Source: an uncultured Tessaracoccus sp. (lineage in GTDB: Bacteria > Actinomycetota > Actinomycetes > Propionibacteriales > Propionibacteriaceae). From it: 23,411 bases of DNA. This document shows positions 6,503-13,396 of this stretch, piece after piece. Below the pieces are notes generated by a model, which saw only the letters and a list, made by a program, of their open reading frames with translations, was not told the origin of the DNA and searched no databases. The stretch spans positions 1-23,411 of the forward strand of contig NZ_CAMYPD010000040.1 of the NCBI RefSeq assembly GCF_947286155.1, given 5' to 3'. Position 1 is the stretch's first letter. Every line of letters starts with the position of its first letter. The position numbers were made by a program, and so were the translations under genes.

Positions 6503-8790
6503 GAGATCCTCGAATCTTTCAGTGCGGCGCTGCTTGGGTAGTCTCCGCTCATCATTTTGTAGTGCTGTTCTTGTCCCATGAGGGTGAAGATGAGTTGGAA
6601 GATGCGGCGTAGTTGGTTGGGGTCGTGGTCTTCGGTGATGAGGTAGGTGTCGTCTTCGAGTCCGCTCTTGTGGTGGCTGATGTAGGTGAGCATTGATGTT
6701 ACGAGGTGGTAGTCGGTGAGGTCTTCTTGGCCTTGGGCGTCGGTGTGGATGAATTTTTCGCGGTTGTTTTTGAGCAGGGTTGTGGTGAGGTCTGCGCTGT
6801 CGTATCCGCAGAGTTGGAGGAAGTAGTGCTCCAAGATTCGGCGGGTGACGTTGAGCAGTGTGATGGAAGTCGTAGCTTCTTTGTATTCGTGCCATAGCGC
6901 TGCGTAGGAGTTGAGGACGGGGGTGTAGTTCTCCTTTTGGGATGGGGCGTCTTGTCTGTTACGTACGCACAAATTGACTCTTGATACGTTGTCGGTTTTC
7001 TTGATGAGGTAGTAGGAGGCGTAGCGGTAGTCGTTGAGGTTGGAGTAGGAGACCTCTCTATAGAAGTATGGGTTATGGGACAGGATGATGATCTGTTTGA
7101 CGTGGTTGCCGCGCCCGGTGTCGTGGCGGTAGTCAATGTTGTTTTGGCAGATGCTGACGAGTTCTCTGATGTGGGCGGCGACGATGAACATTGCGCCGGA
7201 GTCCATACTTGAGACCGGGTCGTCGATGACCACGATTTTGTTCCGGGGGTCTTCTGCCTGCTCCAGGCTCCCCTGGGTGAGGAAGTAGAAGTAGAGGAAG
7301 GCGATGAAGTTTCGTTCGCCTTCAGATAGGTTTTCGGCGGTGGTGCCGTCGAGGCGGACTACGCGGTAGGTGTTGTCCTTGTCTGGGACGTCGTCGAGGT
7401 AGAAGCCTTGGAATCCGGATTCTCGCAGGACGGTGTTGATCTGTTCTTTGACGGCGCTTGTGTCAACGACTGAGCCGAGAAGTTGCTGGATCTGCGAGTC
7501 GAGGTTCTTTATCGAGGTGCGTGCTGATTGCGCGGTGGCCGTGGCTGTGTTGATCTCGTCTGTGAGGTTCTTGGACGTGGCGCGATAGTTGGTGAGGGTT
7601 TGAGCAAGGTGATTGGCGAGGTGCTGCCATACTCGGTTGGTGCAGATCGTGCGTTGCTGTTTCTGGTTTGCAACGACCTCATTGTGTGCCTTGATCGCTT
7701 GGTTTGCGTCAGTAATGAGCTGGTTGAGATCGCCGATCACGTTTGTGACGACGTCGAGCTGTAACTGGCTGCTGGGATTACCTAGTTTTCGTTCGATGGT
7801 TTCCACGTTGGCTTGCAGCTTGGCGCGCAGAAGTTCGACGTAGGTGTCATATTCTTTTGTCTCTAGCTGGGGTGGGATCGCTGCCATTGTTGTGCTGAGC
7901 GGAACATTCCATGCTAAGCGTGCGGCGGCCTTATACGTGTCGGCGAAGGTCTGTAAGTCGGCGAGCGACTGTTCGTAGGCATCATCGAAGCACTCGACTA
8001 GTGTGGTTGTGAATCCTTCGGGGAGTTCTTGCTGGCAGAAAGGGCAGGGGTCTCCGTCGTTGCTGGGGAATGTAGCATGGCCGTGCCTGACCCAGTCAGC
8101 GGCGTTGATGTTGTCGATGAATCTGGCGAAGTCAGTGTTAGCCGTGTTGACGATCGCCGCACCCATGAGGTGATCATCGGGAAGCTGAATATCAACGAGC
8201 CCGATGAGTGGGTAGGTCATTGCTTGCTTGTCGAAGGCCACAGTGTAGAGCGTTTCCAGTTCGCTCAGGTCGTGTTCCTGAGGATCGGCTGTGGTGAGTA
8301 CGGCTTCGGCAAAGGTTTGTTTCCGCTTTCGACCGTGTTGGGTTTCAGGGAACTGATCGCGGAGGTCCTTTGACTTGTCCCAGCACTCGTCGTGAAAGTC
8401 TGCTGTCAGCTGTTCAAGCTGTGCCTGTTTCGCGGAGGCATCATCTTCGTGGTTTCTTGCTTCGCGGGCGTGTTCGTCGCGGTCTTGGCGGAGATTTGCG
8501 AGTTCTTTTTCTGCCTCGATGTTAGTTTTACCGAGAGTGAAGACGCCGTTGAGTGAACCGTAGGTGGAGAAATTCTCATCAACGAAACCGCGATCGTAGA
8601 CCATGACCGTATGGTCGTCTGCATCGACAGTCGTGTCCCAGGTCAAGCCGTGGCCTGCGCCCAAGGCGCGGGCGATTGTTGATTTACCTGCTCCGTTTCG
8701 GCCAAAGAAGAAATTGAGGTAGCTCAAGTCAACGGTGCAATCCTGAAAGGTGGCTGAGTTGACTGTGATCTGCCTGATCGGGCCTCGCAT
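6499..8790 (-). CDS. RloC/PrrC-like ATPase with zinc hook, candidate anticodon nuclease
   Basis: This SMC/Rad50-like ABC ATPase resembles COG4694 (RloC, PrrC), whose known members cut tRNA anticodon loops when phage inactivates a neighbouring type I system. Residue numbers count from the possible GTG at 8829; the ATG at 8790, one base after the previous stop, is more likely and gives 763 aa. Visible are Walker A GRNGAGKS (43-50), a coiled coil with the zinc-hook CPFC (262-265), ABC signature LSEGERN (501-507), Walker B KIVVIDDP (531-538) and H-loop ILSHNPYF (582-589). The C-terminal domain has R663-xxx-E667 in TRRILEHYF plus later histidines (H695, H719, H720), compatible with the R-E-H triad of PrrC/RloC. 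Which histidine is catalytic is uncertain. ATPase class is clear; nuclease activity is inferred from the motif and the hsd neighbourhood. Confidence 0.85.
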   Translation of the reverse strand: MRGPIRQITVNSATFQDCTVDLSYLNFFFGRNGAGKSTIARALGAGHGLTWDTTVDADDHTVMVYDRGFVDENFSTYGSLNGVFTLGKTNIEAEKELANLRQDRDEHAREARNHEDDASAKQAQLEQLTADFHDECWDKSKDLRDQFPETQHGRKRKQTFAEAVLTTADPQEHDLSELETLYTVAFDKQAMTYPLIGLVDIQLPDDHLMGAAIVNTANTDFARFIDNINAADWVRHGHATFPSNDGDPCPFCQQELPEGFTTTLVECFDDAYEQSLADLQTFADTYKAAARLAWNVPLSTTMAAIPPQLETKEYDTYVELLRAKLQANVETIERKLGNPSSQLQLDVVTNVIGDLNQLITDANQAIKAHNEVVANQKQQRTICTNRVWQHLANHLAQTLTNYRATSKNLTDEINTATATAQSARTSIKNLDSQIQQLLGSVVDTSAVKEQINTVLRESGFQGFYLDDVPDKDNTYRVVRLDGTTAENLSEGERNFIAFLYFYFLTQGSLEQAEDPRNKIVVIDDPVSSMDSGAMFIVAAHIRELVSICQNNIDYRHDTGRGNHVKQIIILSHNPYFYREVSYSNLNDYRYASYYLIKKTDNVSRVNLCVRNRQDAPSQKENYTPVLNSYAALWHEYKEATTSITLLNVTRRILEHYFLQLCGYDSADLTTTLLKNNREKFIHTDAQGQEDLTDYHLVTSMLTYISHHKSGLEDDTYLITEDHDPNQLRRIFQLIFTLMGQEQHYKMMSGDYPSSAALKDSRIS

Positions 8791-8791
8791 C

Positions 8792-8998
8792 TTATCCAAT
8801 AGCGTTCTCCTGATCGAGTCGTCCGTCACGAAGCCACTGGTCGACTTCCGAGAGCTTGTACTTGTACATTTTCCCGGCCTTGTATGCGGGCAGGCGACCT
8901 TCTTTTGTCCAGTTACGCACGGTGTCCTTGCTGACGCTCAGATGGGTAGCGACGTCGTCAAGGTTGACCCAGTTTTCTATTTCGTTGCCCGTGTTCAT
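8792..8998 (-). CDS. Excisionase-type (HTH_17, MerR-like) small DNA-binding protein
   Basis: This 68-aa protein is almost entirely one winged helix-turn-helix: VNLDDVATHLSVSKDTVRNW (11-30), then KEGRLPAYKAGKMYKYKLSE and WLRDGRL. It is the HTH_17/excisionase fold seen in phage excisionases and in small regulators placed at the head of type I restriction operons. The ATG overlaps the preceding stop as ATGA (8995-8998), with GGAGG inside the upstream gene as the ribosome site. It ends one base before the ATPase ATG. Because the context is defence genes rather than an integrase, I favour a regulator or operon partner over a true excisionase. Confidence 0.85.
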   Translation of the reverse strand: MNTGNEIENWVNLDDVATHLSVSKDTVRNWTKEGRLPAYKAGKMYKYKLSEVDQWLRDGRLDQENAIG

Positions 8999-9645
8999 GG
9001 CTGGCCTCCGATCAGGGTTGGCATGAGCACGCTAATTCCGGCCTGCGCAAGCTCGTGAACAAGATCCACGTTCTTGACCGCCCAGTGGGTGCGGTTGAGC
9101 TCATTGAATTTGTCGTTGCCAGATAAATCGAGTTCTTCGAGCAGCTCGTTGATTCGTTGCTGCGGGATTTCTGTTAGAGGTGTGTATTCGATTTTGATTC
9201 CGCGCACACCGTTGCGGATATTCGTGACAGCAGCAAAATAAGCTACCTGCTCCTCGCTGGCTCTACCAAAGTCGTCGTTCTCGTTCATGATGAGCGCGGG
9301 GTAGGTTTTCAGCATCTCAATGGCATCTTTGTCGAGTTTCTTCAACTGCTCGCGGTTTGTTGGGCACATGCTTTCAGTCAAGGCACGTTTAGGATCCATA
9401 GGGACCGATCGGGTGTTCGGATCAAAATCTGGGGTCACGATCAGCTGGTAATAGTCACTACTCAGAGCAACCTGGATGGCAGGCACTCCCACCGCCGCGA
9501 CAGGTGTCGGCACCACGATCTGAATTGGGGCGTTGACGGTACCTGCGTGAGCAATCTGAACACCGTTTGCCCCGAGCTGATTCAGAACCATCGCAGTGGG
9601 TGGCAACGATGGTTCTGCCGGGACGATTTGTCCGTCTGACATCAC
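8995..9645 (-). CDS. Unknown protein, second member of the promoter-proximal pair in the defence operon
   Basis: I do not recognise this family. It is about 216 aa: GTG at 9645, or ATG at 9642 if the first codon is skipped. Both overlap the upstream stop (GTGATG). Residues 1-17 are Pro-rich. Residues 22-38 hold the motif NQLGANGVQIAHAGTVN, which also ends the upstream protein. The stretch after it is rich in Val, Ala and Pro (40-60). The C-terminal part (about 85-210) is a charged helical domain with no signal peptide or membrane segment, including an INELLEELDL stretch and the near-C-terminal AQAGISVLMP. I see no catalytic signature. Coupling to both neighbours argues that it works with the operon, possibly as a sensor or partner of the 305-aa protein. 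Confidence 0.82.
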   Translation of the reverse strand: MMSDGQIVPAEPSLPPTAMVLNQLGANGVQIAHAGTVNAPIQIVVPTPVAAVGVPAIQVALSSDYYQLIVTPDFDPNTRSVPMDPKRALTESMCPTNREQLKKLDKDAIEMLKTYPALIMNENDDFGRASEEQVAYFAAVTNIRNGVRGIKIEYTPLTEIPQQRINELLEELDLSGNDKFNELNRTHWAVKNVDLVHELAQAGISVLMPTLIGGQP

Positions 9646-10559
9646 AGCCCCCTGCCAATGTTGAGTGTGCCGACTGAACCAATCTGCTGACTATTCGCCC
9701 CGTACTGGTTGAACACAACGTGCGGTGTTACTGCATGGGTCTTCTCGAAATCGGTATCCGCTGAGGCTTCACTGCGGTCACTAGCCTGGTGATCGTCGTC
9801 GAGTATCTCGGCTTCGATAATCTCGTCAGCTCCTGAAATACAAGGTTGCGTCGGTTCGGCGGGGTCTTCGTCGTAGCGGGTGATCTCAGGCGTCCAACCC
9901 TCGTCGAGGTTGAATGCCTGCAGATCGAATCTGCGTGTCGCGTTTGGTATGGACGTGGGCAGGTGCCATCTGTCAAAAGTGCTCTGGCCTGACGTGTTGC
10001 GCACAGTCGGATCCGAGACATATTTCCAAACCCCGAGAATGAGGGATTCGAGGCATATTTCCTTGGCGTCACCGAGCTGGGCTTTGGTGAGGTGTGACTC
10101 GTCGGGTAAGAGCGCGACTACCTGATTGTTAGTGATTGCCACGTCGCGCTTGATGGCCGTTCCAAGCATCTGCACGAGGCAAAGCCCCTTGGAATCTACG
10201 TCGATGAAGCGGTCAACGAAGTCTCTCGTTCTCGCCAAAGCCTGGGGGAGATCGTTGTCAATCAGATTATTGAATTCGTACGCAAAATCCTCCCCGCCTA
10301 CAGGCATATAGGTGGTGTTCCCATCATTTTTGCAGTTACGTAGTTCACTCGTGTTCTGGCTGAAACTCTTACCGGCTGATGGTGGCTCAAATTTTGGGCT
10401 CACGATGCGGATAAGCCCGGCAAGAATGTCTGGATTGCTGAGCCCGTCGGCTTTTCCGGCAAGCGTGTCGCGAGCCTTCGCTCGGGGAGGAAGTGCTTGT
10501 TGGAGCAGCACGAAAAAGGTACCCGCTGTCAGGCGATCCTTGCTTTCCTGCCCTGACAT
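9642..10559 (-). CDS. Unknown protein, first gene of the defence operon
   Basis: This 305-aa soluble protein belongs to no family I can name with confidence. The N-terminal part starts TAGTFFVLLQQALPPRAKAR (12-31). A middle region contains YEFNNLIDNDLPQALARTRDFVDRFID. Then come a helical stretch around residues 165-180 (AKEICLESLILGVWKYV), an acidic linker (about 230-275) and the C-terminal motif NQYGANSQQIGSVGTLNI (284-301). That motif recurs near the start of the next protein, so the two may interact or derive from one parent. There is no visible catalytic residue set, membrane segment or signal peptide. GAGG sits 6-9 bases before the ATG. As the first gene of an eight-gene coupled operon ending in hsdRMS, a role in phage sensing or regulation of the defence unit is plausible but unproven. 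Confidence 0.83.
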   Translation of the reverse strand: MSGQESKDRLTAGTFFVLLQQALPPRAKARDTLAGKADGLSNPDILAGLIRIVSPKFEPPSAGKSFSQNTSELRNCKNDGNTTYMPVGGEDFAYEFNNLIDNDLPQALARTRDFVDRFIDVDSKGLCLVQMLGTAIKRDVAITNNQVVALLPDESHLTKAQLGDAKEICLESLILGVWKYVSDPTVRNTSGQSTFDRWHLPTSIPNATRRFDLQAFNLDEGWTPEITRYDEDPAEPTQPCISGADEIIEAEILDDDHQASDRSEASADTDFEKTHAVTPHVVFNQYGANSQQIGSVGTLNIGRGL

Positions 10560-10581
10560 GATCCTCGATTCCGAAATTACA

Positions 10582-10608
10582 AACCCTATGAACCCTATGA
10601 ACCTCGGG
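10582..10608. promoter_or_regulatory. 9-bp tandem repeat just upstream of the defence operon
   Basis: AACCCTATG is repeated head to tail at 10582-10590 and 10591-10599, followed by a degenerate third unit (AACCTCGGG, 10600-10608). Read leftward, this is GGTTCATAG repeated 23-49 bases before the 305-aa gene's ATG, the zone of its promoter or 5' leader. It could be an operator for one of the two small DNA-binding proteins of the operon. The repeat is visible; the function is inference. Confidence 0.5.
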
Positions 10609-10836
10609 AACTCTGGCGTCCGAACCTTGCGAACTCCACGTTAGAAAGTGGAGATGCAAGAAGCGACTCCACCGCATCGGCTCCGAGCGAGTGGACTGGT
10701 TCCCATCAATTCCTAGGAAATCAGTCTACTTCCTTATTGGTCTCGGCGCAGTGGCGACGCGGCTCGTGTCTCCGGCCAGGCTCTGATCAAGCCTGTCCTC
10801 CAGTTGTCAACTGGGAGACGCGTTCGAGACGCACCT

Positions 10837-10866
10837 GGCGGGCAGCCCCTCAGCGGGCTGTCCGCC
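10837..10866 (+). terminator. Strong GC-rich hairpin, possible terminator or attenuator ahead of the phage operon
   Basis: GGCGGGCAGCCC (10837-10848) pairs with GGGCTGTCCGCC (10855-10866), a 12-bp stem with one G-U pair and a 6-nt loop. It is followed by CCCTTTCGTC, a weak T-containing stretch. It lies 80 bp before the sigma-like gene and could stop or attenuate transcription entering the phage operon. Without a proper U tract the terminator call is tentative. Confidence 0.45.
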
Positions 10867-10921
10867 CCTTTCGTCTCAGCCGCGATCCACCAGTAGCCAA
10901 CACCAGTTCTCGAACGGGTCT

Positions 10922-10937
10922 CCCTTCACCAGAAGGG
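10922..10937 (+). promoter_or_regulatory. Hairpin covering the ribosome-binding site of the sigma-like gene
   Basis: CCCTTC (10922-10927) pairs with GAAGGG (10932-10937) around the loop ACCA. The 3' arm, AGAAGGG, is the only good Shine-Dalgarno sequence before the ATG at 10946 (8-nt spacer). In RNA the ribosome site would therefore be partly masked. Confidence 0.5.
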
Positions 10938-10945
10938 ACACCCCG

Positions 10946-11485
10946 ATGGCTACCGAGCCGAAAACAATCACTATCGCGCTCAAACACGAGCGCACCGAGG
11001 AGATCAGCGAACGCTATCCCACCACCACTGCCACCTACGTCATCACGGCCAGCGAAGCACAGGTCATGGTCGAACGCGACCTGTACTCGCGCCGCCAGGA
11101 AGCGGACGAAGACGCGAACGTGGAGCCGCGCAGCGTCAGCGAGATTGCTGATGAGCTGTCGAAGCAGGACTACAACTGTGCGAAGAAGCATCTTCGCCGC
11201 ACCCGTTACCGGTCAGTAACCGCACGCGATGACGACACCGACGTGTCGATCGTCGAGGTCGCGCCTTCTGGTGAGGGGGACGATCCGGCTGAAGCGTGGG
11301 CGACCCGGGTGATGGTGCGTGAAGCGCTGGCCAAGCTCGATGTCGAGGATCGCGTCGTGTTGGTCGGTATTCATATGCGCGGCATGACCCAAACCCAAGT
11401 CGCGCGCGTATTGGGGGTGTCGCAGCCTGCGGTCGTGAAGCGGCTGCGTAAGGCGGAGGCGCGGTTGCGGGAGTTGTTGTCATGA
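10946..11485 (+). CDS. Sigma-70 region 4-like phage regulator
   Basis: This 179-aa protein opens the rightward phage operon. Its C-terminal third (about 123-178) is a sigma-70 region 4 or LuxR-like helix-turn-helix. It comprises the EALAKLDVEDRVVLVGIHMR helices, then the recognition part MTQTQVARVLGVSQPAVVKR (147-166), then RLRKAEARLRELL. The N-terminal part is charged, with no clear region 2, so it cannot melt a -10 box by itself. It may act as a partial sigma factor or an activator. Similar proteins sit at the start of early modules of actinobacterial prophages. The start is fixed by AGAAGGG at 10931-10937. The stop overlaps a possible start of the next gene as ATGA (11482-11485). Confidence 0.8.
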   Translation: MATEPKTITIALKHERTEEISERYPTTTATYVITASEAQVMVERDLYSRRQEADEDANVEPRSVSEIADELSKQDYNCAKKHLRRTRYRSVTARDDDTDVSIVEVAPSGEGDDPAEAWATRVMVREALAKLDVEDRVVLVGIHMRGMTQTQVARVLGVSQPAVVKRLRKAEARLRELLS

Positions 11486-11580
11486 GACGGTTATATTTCA
11501 CGGCCTCTCGAAGCCTTCCCTATAGCAAGGCCACCCCAGCCAGTTCCGGCACCGGGTCTTGCGTGAGGGAAGGAAGGCTC

Positions 11581-11826
11581 ATGGGCCACCATCTACATTG
11601 TGACCCCGCAGGCACCGCGAACCGCGAGAAGGTCGTGGGACTGCGTAAGGTCACGCTCCGAGAACGTCTCGCCAGGCTCATCCTTGGCGAGACGGCGACG
11701 GTCACGGTGATCGTTCCAGGCGACAGCGTCGACCAGGTCACCATCACCAACACCAACAACCCTGATGACGACCTCATGGCGCTCGCTCGCGCGGTCGGCG
11801 TCACCACGGGTGGTGATCGGGAATGA
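11581..11826 (+). CDS. Small phage protein of unknown function
   Basis: From the ATG at 11581 this is 81 aa. An in-frame ATG at 11482, overlapping the previous stop as ATGA, would extend it to 114 aa. I favour 11581 because AGGGAAGGAAGG sits directly before it, and because the extra 33 residues (Ser-, Arg- and Thr-rich) have no protein character. Both starts have a usable ribosome site, so this is not settled. The core, GLRKVTLRERLARLILGETA, is followed by a beta-rich TVTVIVPGDSVDQVTIT stretch. I see no known domain. The stop overlaps the next ATG as ATGA. Confidence 0.65.
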   Translation: MGHHLHCDPAGTANREKVVGLRKVTLRERLARLILGETATVTVIVPGDSVDQVTITNTNNPDDDLMALARAVGVTTGGDRE

Positions 11827-12245
11827 ACGTCACCGAAGCGAACCGCTATATCAGTGCGTTGAACCGTGTTGCTGAGGGTGCGACGATGCTCGCCCAGGCG
11901 ATCGAAGAGGCCGCCTGGGAAAGCTTCGAAGACCACGCAGGCATGCCCGGTGTGCGTCCGATCGCAGCAGCGCAGCTGGCGCAACCAGCGTTGGAAGATG
12001 CTGCCGAGGAGTATGACGCTACCCATCAGCCAGCGAATCAGAAGCCCGATCCAGAGCCCGCGAAGGCTGAGGAGTCGGTGTCGTTGGAGCAGGTGCGTGC
12101 CGTACTCGCCAAGCTGTCGCAGGCAGGCCACACCGCCAAGGTACGCGAACTGATCCAGGCCGCTGGTGCAGGAAAGCTCTCCGAGGTTGCACCCGAGAAG
12201 TACTCGTGGCTGTTGTCGCAGGCGGAGGCGATGCGTGATGCCTGA
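11823..12245 (+). CDS. Small phage protein of the type often labelled 'rRNA biogenesis protein Rrp5'
   Basis: This 140-aa protein has two parts. The N-terminal helical region (1-60) and an Ala/Pro/Glu-rich linker lead to a C-terminal domain (about 92-138) carrying LEQVRAVLAKLSQAGHTAKV, then LIQAAGAGKLSEVAPEKYSW. This C-terminal domain occurs in small proteins next to DUF2800/DUF2815 genes in many Gram-positive prophages, where databases carry the probably misleading name Rrp5. Its true role is unknown; the neighbours suggest DNA replication or recombination. The ATG overlaps the upstream stop (ATGA, 11823-11826) and the stop lies inside the next gene. Confidence 0.78.
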   Translation: MNVTEANRYISALNRVAEGATMLAQAIEEAAWESFEDHAGMPGVRPIAAAQLAQPALEDAAEEYDATHQPANQKPDPEPAKAEESVSLEQVRAVLAKLSQAGHTAKVRELIQAAGAGKLSEVAPEKYSWLLSQAEAMRDA

Positions 12246-13371
12246 CCAACACGCGATGCTTAGTGCTTCTGGTGCGCATCGGTGGCTTTCCTGCCCGCCG
12301 TCGGCGAGGTTGGAGGCTGGGCTGCCGGAATCCTCGTCGGCGGCTGCCGAGCAGGGCACGGTGGCGCATGCGTTGGCGGAGTGGAAGCTTCGCCGGGCCC
12401 TCCACGACGTACCAACGATCAAGCCGGTCTCGGGCTGGATCGATGCCGAAATGGAAGCGCTCACGGACGACTACGTGGCGTTCATCCAGGAGCGGCTACG
12501 GGACGTGCGCGAAACCTGTACGGATCCGACGGTGCTCATCGAGCAACGCCTCGACTTCTCGCATGTGGTGCCGGGTGGGTTTGGGACCGGGGACTGCGTG
12601 ATCATCGCCGAACCACTACTCCAGATCATCGACCTCAAATACGGGCAAGGGGTTTTGGTCGAGGCTGAGCGCAACCCGCAGCTCATGTTGTACGCCCTCG
12701 GCGCGCTGAACGCGTTTGGGCCGCTGTATGACATCGACGAAGTGGCACTGACGATCTACCAGCCCCGCAGGGCCAACATCTCCACCTGGCACGTCACCGT
12801 GACGGAGTTGGAGACGTGGGCGGCCGAGGTCGTGAAACCTCGTGCCGGGCTCGCAGCTAGCGGTGGTGGTGAGTTTGCCTCTGGTGAGTGGTGCCGGTTC
12901 TGCAAACTCAACCCCACCTGCCGAGCCCGCGCTGAAGCCAACCTCGCGCTTGCCAAACATGAGTTTGCCCCACCAGCCCAGCTCGACGACGGCGAGATCG
13001 CGGCTGTGCTCACGCAGTTGCCGCAGCTGAAGGCCTGGGCGGCAGACGTCGAAGCCTACGCATTGTCCTTGGCGGTCAATCAGGGCAAACAATGGGCGGG
13101 CTTCAAGCTCGTTGAAGGCCGCTCTATCCGCAAATACGCCGACGAGGCCGCAGTCGCCCAGGCGGCTGAGGCAGCCGGTGTCGATGTATGGGAGCGCAAG
13201 CTCAAGACCATCACCGCCCTGGAAAAGCAGCTGGGTAAGCAACGGTTCACCGAACTCCTCGGTGACCTCGTGGTCAAACCAGCGGGCAAACCCGCCCTGG
13301 TATCCGAATCCGACAAGAGGCCCGCTCTTGTGATCCAGTCAGCAACAGATGAATTCTCTGCAATCAAGTAA
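12238..13371 (+). CDS. DUF2800 protein, Cas4/AddB-like PD-(D/E)xK nuclease with predicted Fe-S cluster
   Basis: This phage exonuclease-like protein has 377 aa from the ATG at 12238, eight bases inside the previous gene. The family start, MLSASGAHRWLSCPPSARLE, fits this choice. The nuclease core shows H44 in GTVAHALAE (40-48), D119 in FGTGDC and D132-x-K134 in IIDLKYG, followed by NPQLMLYALG (146-155). Four cysteines, C19 near the N-terminus plus C219, C222 and C228 (C-x2-C-x5-C), match the 'iron-staple' arrangement of Cas4 and AddB, implying a 4Fe-4S cluster. It precedes DUF2815, a partner in this phage module, and together they probably form a recombination pair. Biochemical function is inferred from fold. 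Confidence 0.92.
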   Translation: MPDQHAMLSASGAHRWLSCPPSARLEAGLPESSSAAAEQGTVAHALAEWKLRRALHDVPTIKPVSGWIDAEMEALTDDYVAFIQERLRDVRETCTDPTVLIEQRLDFSHVVPGGFGTGDCVIIAEPLLQIIDLKYGQGVLVEAERNPQLMLYALGALNAFGPLYDIDEVALTIYQPRRANISTWHVTVTELETWAAEVVKPRAGLAASGGGEFASGEWCRFCKLNPTCRARAEANLALAKHEFAPPAQLDDGEIAAVLTQLPQLKAWAADVEAYALSLAVNQGKQWAGFKLVEGRSIRKYADEAAVAQAAEAAGVDVWERKLKTITALEKQLGKQRFTELLGDLVVKPAGKPALVSESDKRPALVIQSATDEFSAIK

Positions 13372-13396
13372 CAACGAAGAAAGAAGGTAAGACAAG

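Larger units (their letters stand above)
10560..10945. other. Divergent control region between the defence and phage operons
   Basis: These 386 bp separate the leftward defence operon from the rightward phage operon and hold no convincing gene. Besides the elements listed separately, there is a CTCCAC/GTGGAG inverted repeat (10634-10639/10648-10653), with a further CTCCAC at 10667-10672. A TTCCTAGGAA palindrome (10710-10719) lies inside a larger imperfect inverted repeat (10694-10726). A CAGGCT/AGCCTG stem (10777-10782/10790-10795) has the palindrome TGATCA in its loop region, and the near-perfect palindrome CAGTTGTCAACTG lies at 10801-10813. I could not place consensus -35/-10 promoters with confidence on either strand. 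The palindrome density suggests regulator binding. Confidence 0.6.

Noticed and set aside
6503..6895. N-terminal extension of the small XRE gene (His/Pro/Arg-rich)
   Set aside because: The extension is the out-of-frame reading of the ATPase C-terminus; the real gene starts at 6502 by ATGA overlap.
8792..8998. True phage excisionase
   Set aside because: The fold fits, but the gene is locked into the defence operon by overlapping codons and no integrase is present, so a regulator is the better reading.
10737..11219. 160-aa plus-strand frame starting in the divergent region
   Set aside because: It runs through the hairpins and then out of frame over the sigma-like gene; its composition is Arg/Ser/Pro-rich with no ribosome site, so it is not a gene.
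12166..12237. 24-residue N-terminal extension of the DUF2800 protein
   Set aside because: The extra residues are Arg-rich and lie within the preceding gene; the family N-terminus begins at the ATG at 12238.
11520..12464. 314-aa minus-strand frame across the early phage genes
   Set aside because: It overlaps three coupled plus-strand genes, and its translation is low-complexity Arg/Ser/Leu with no motif.
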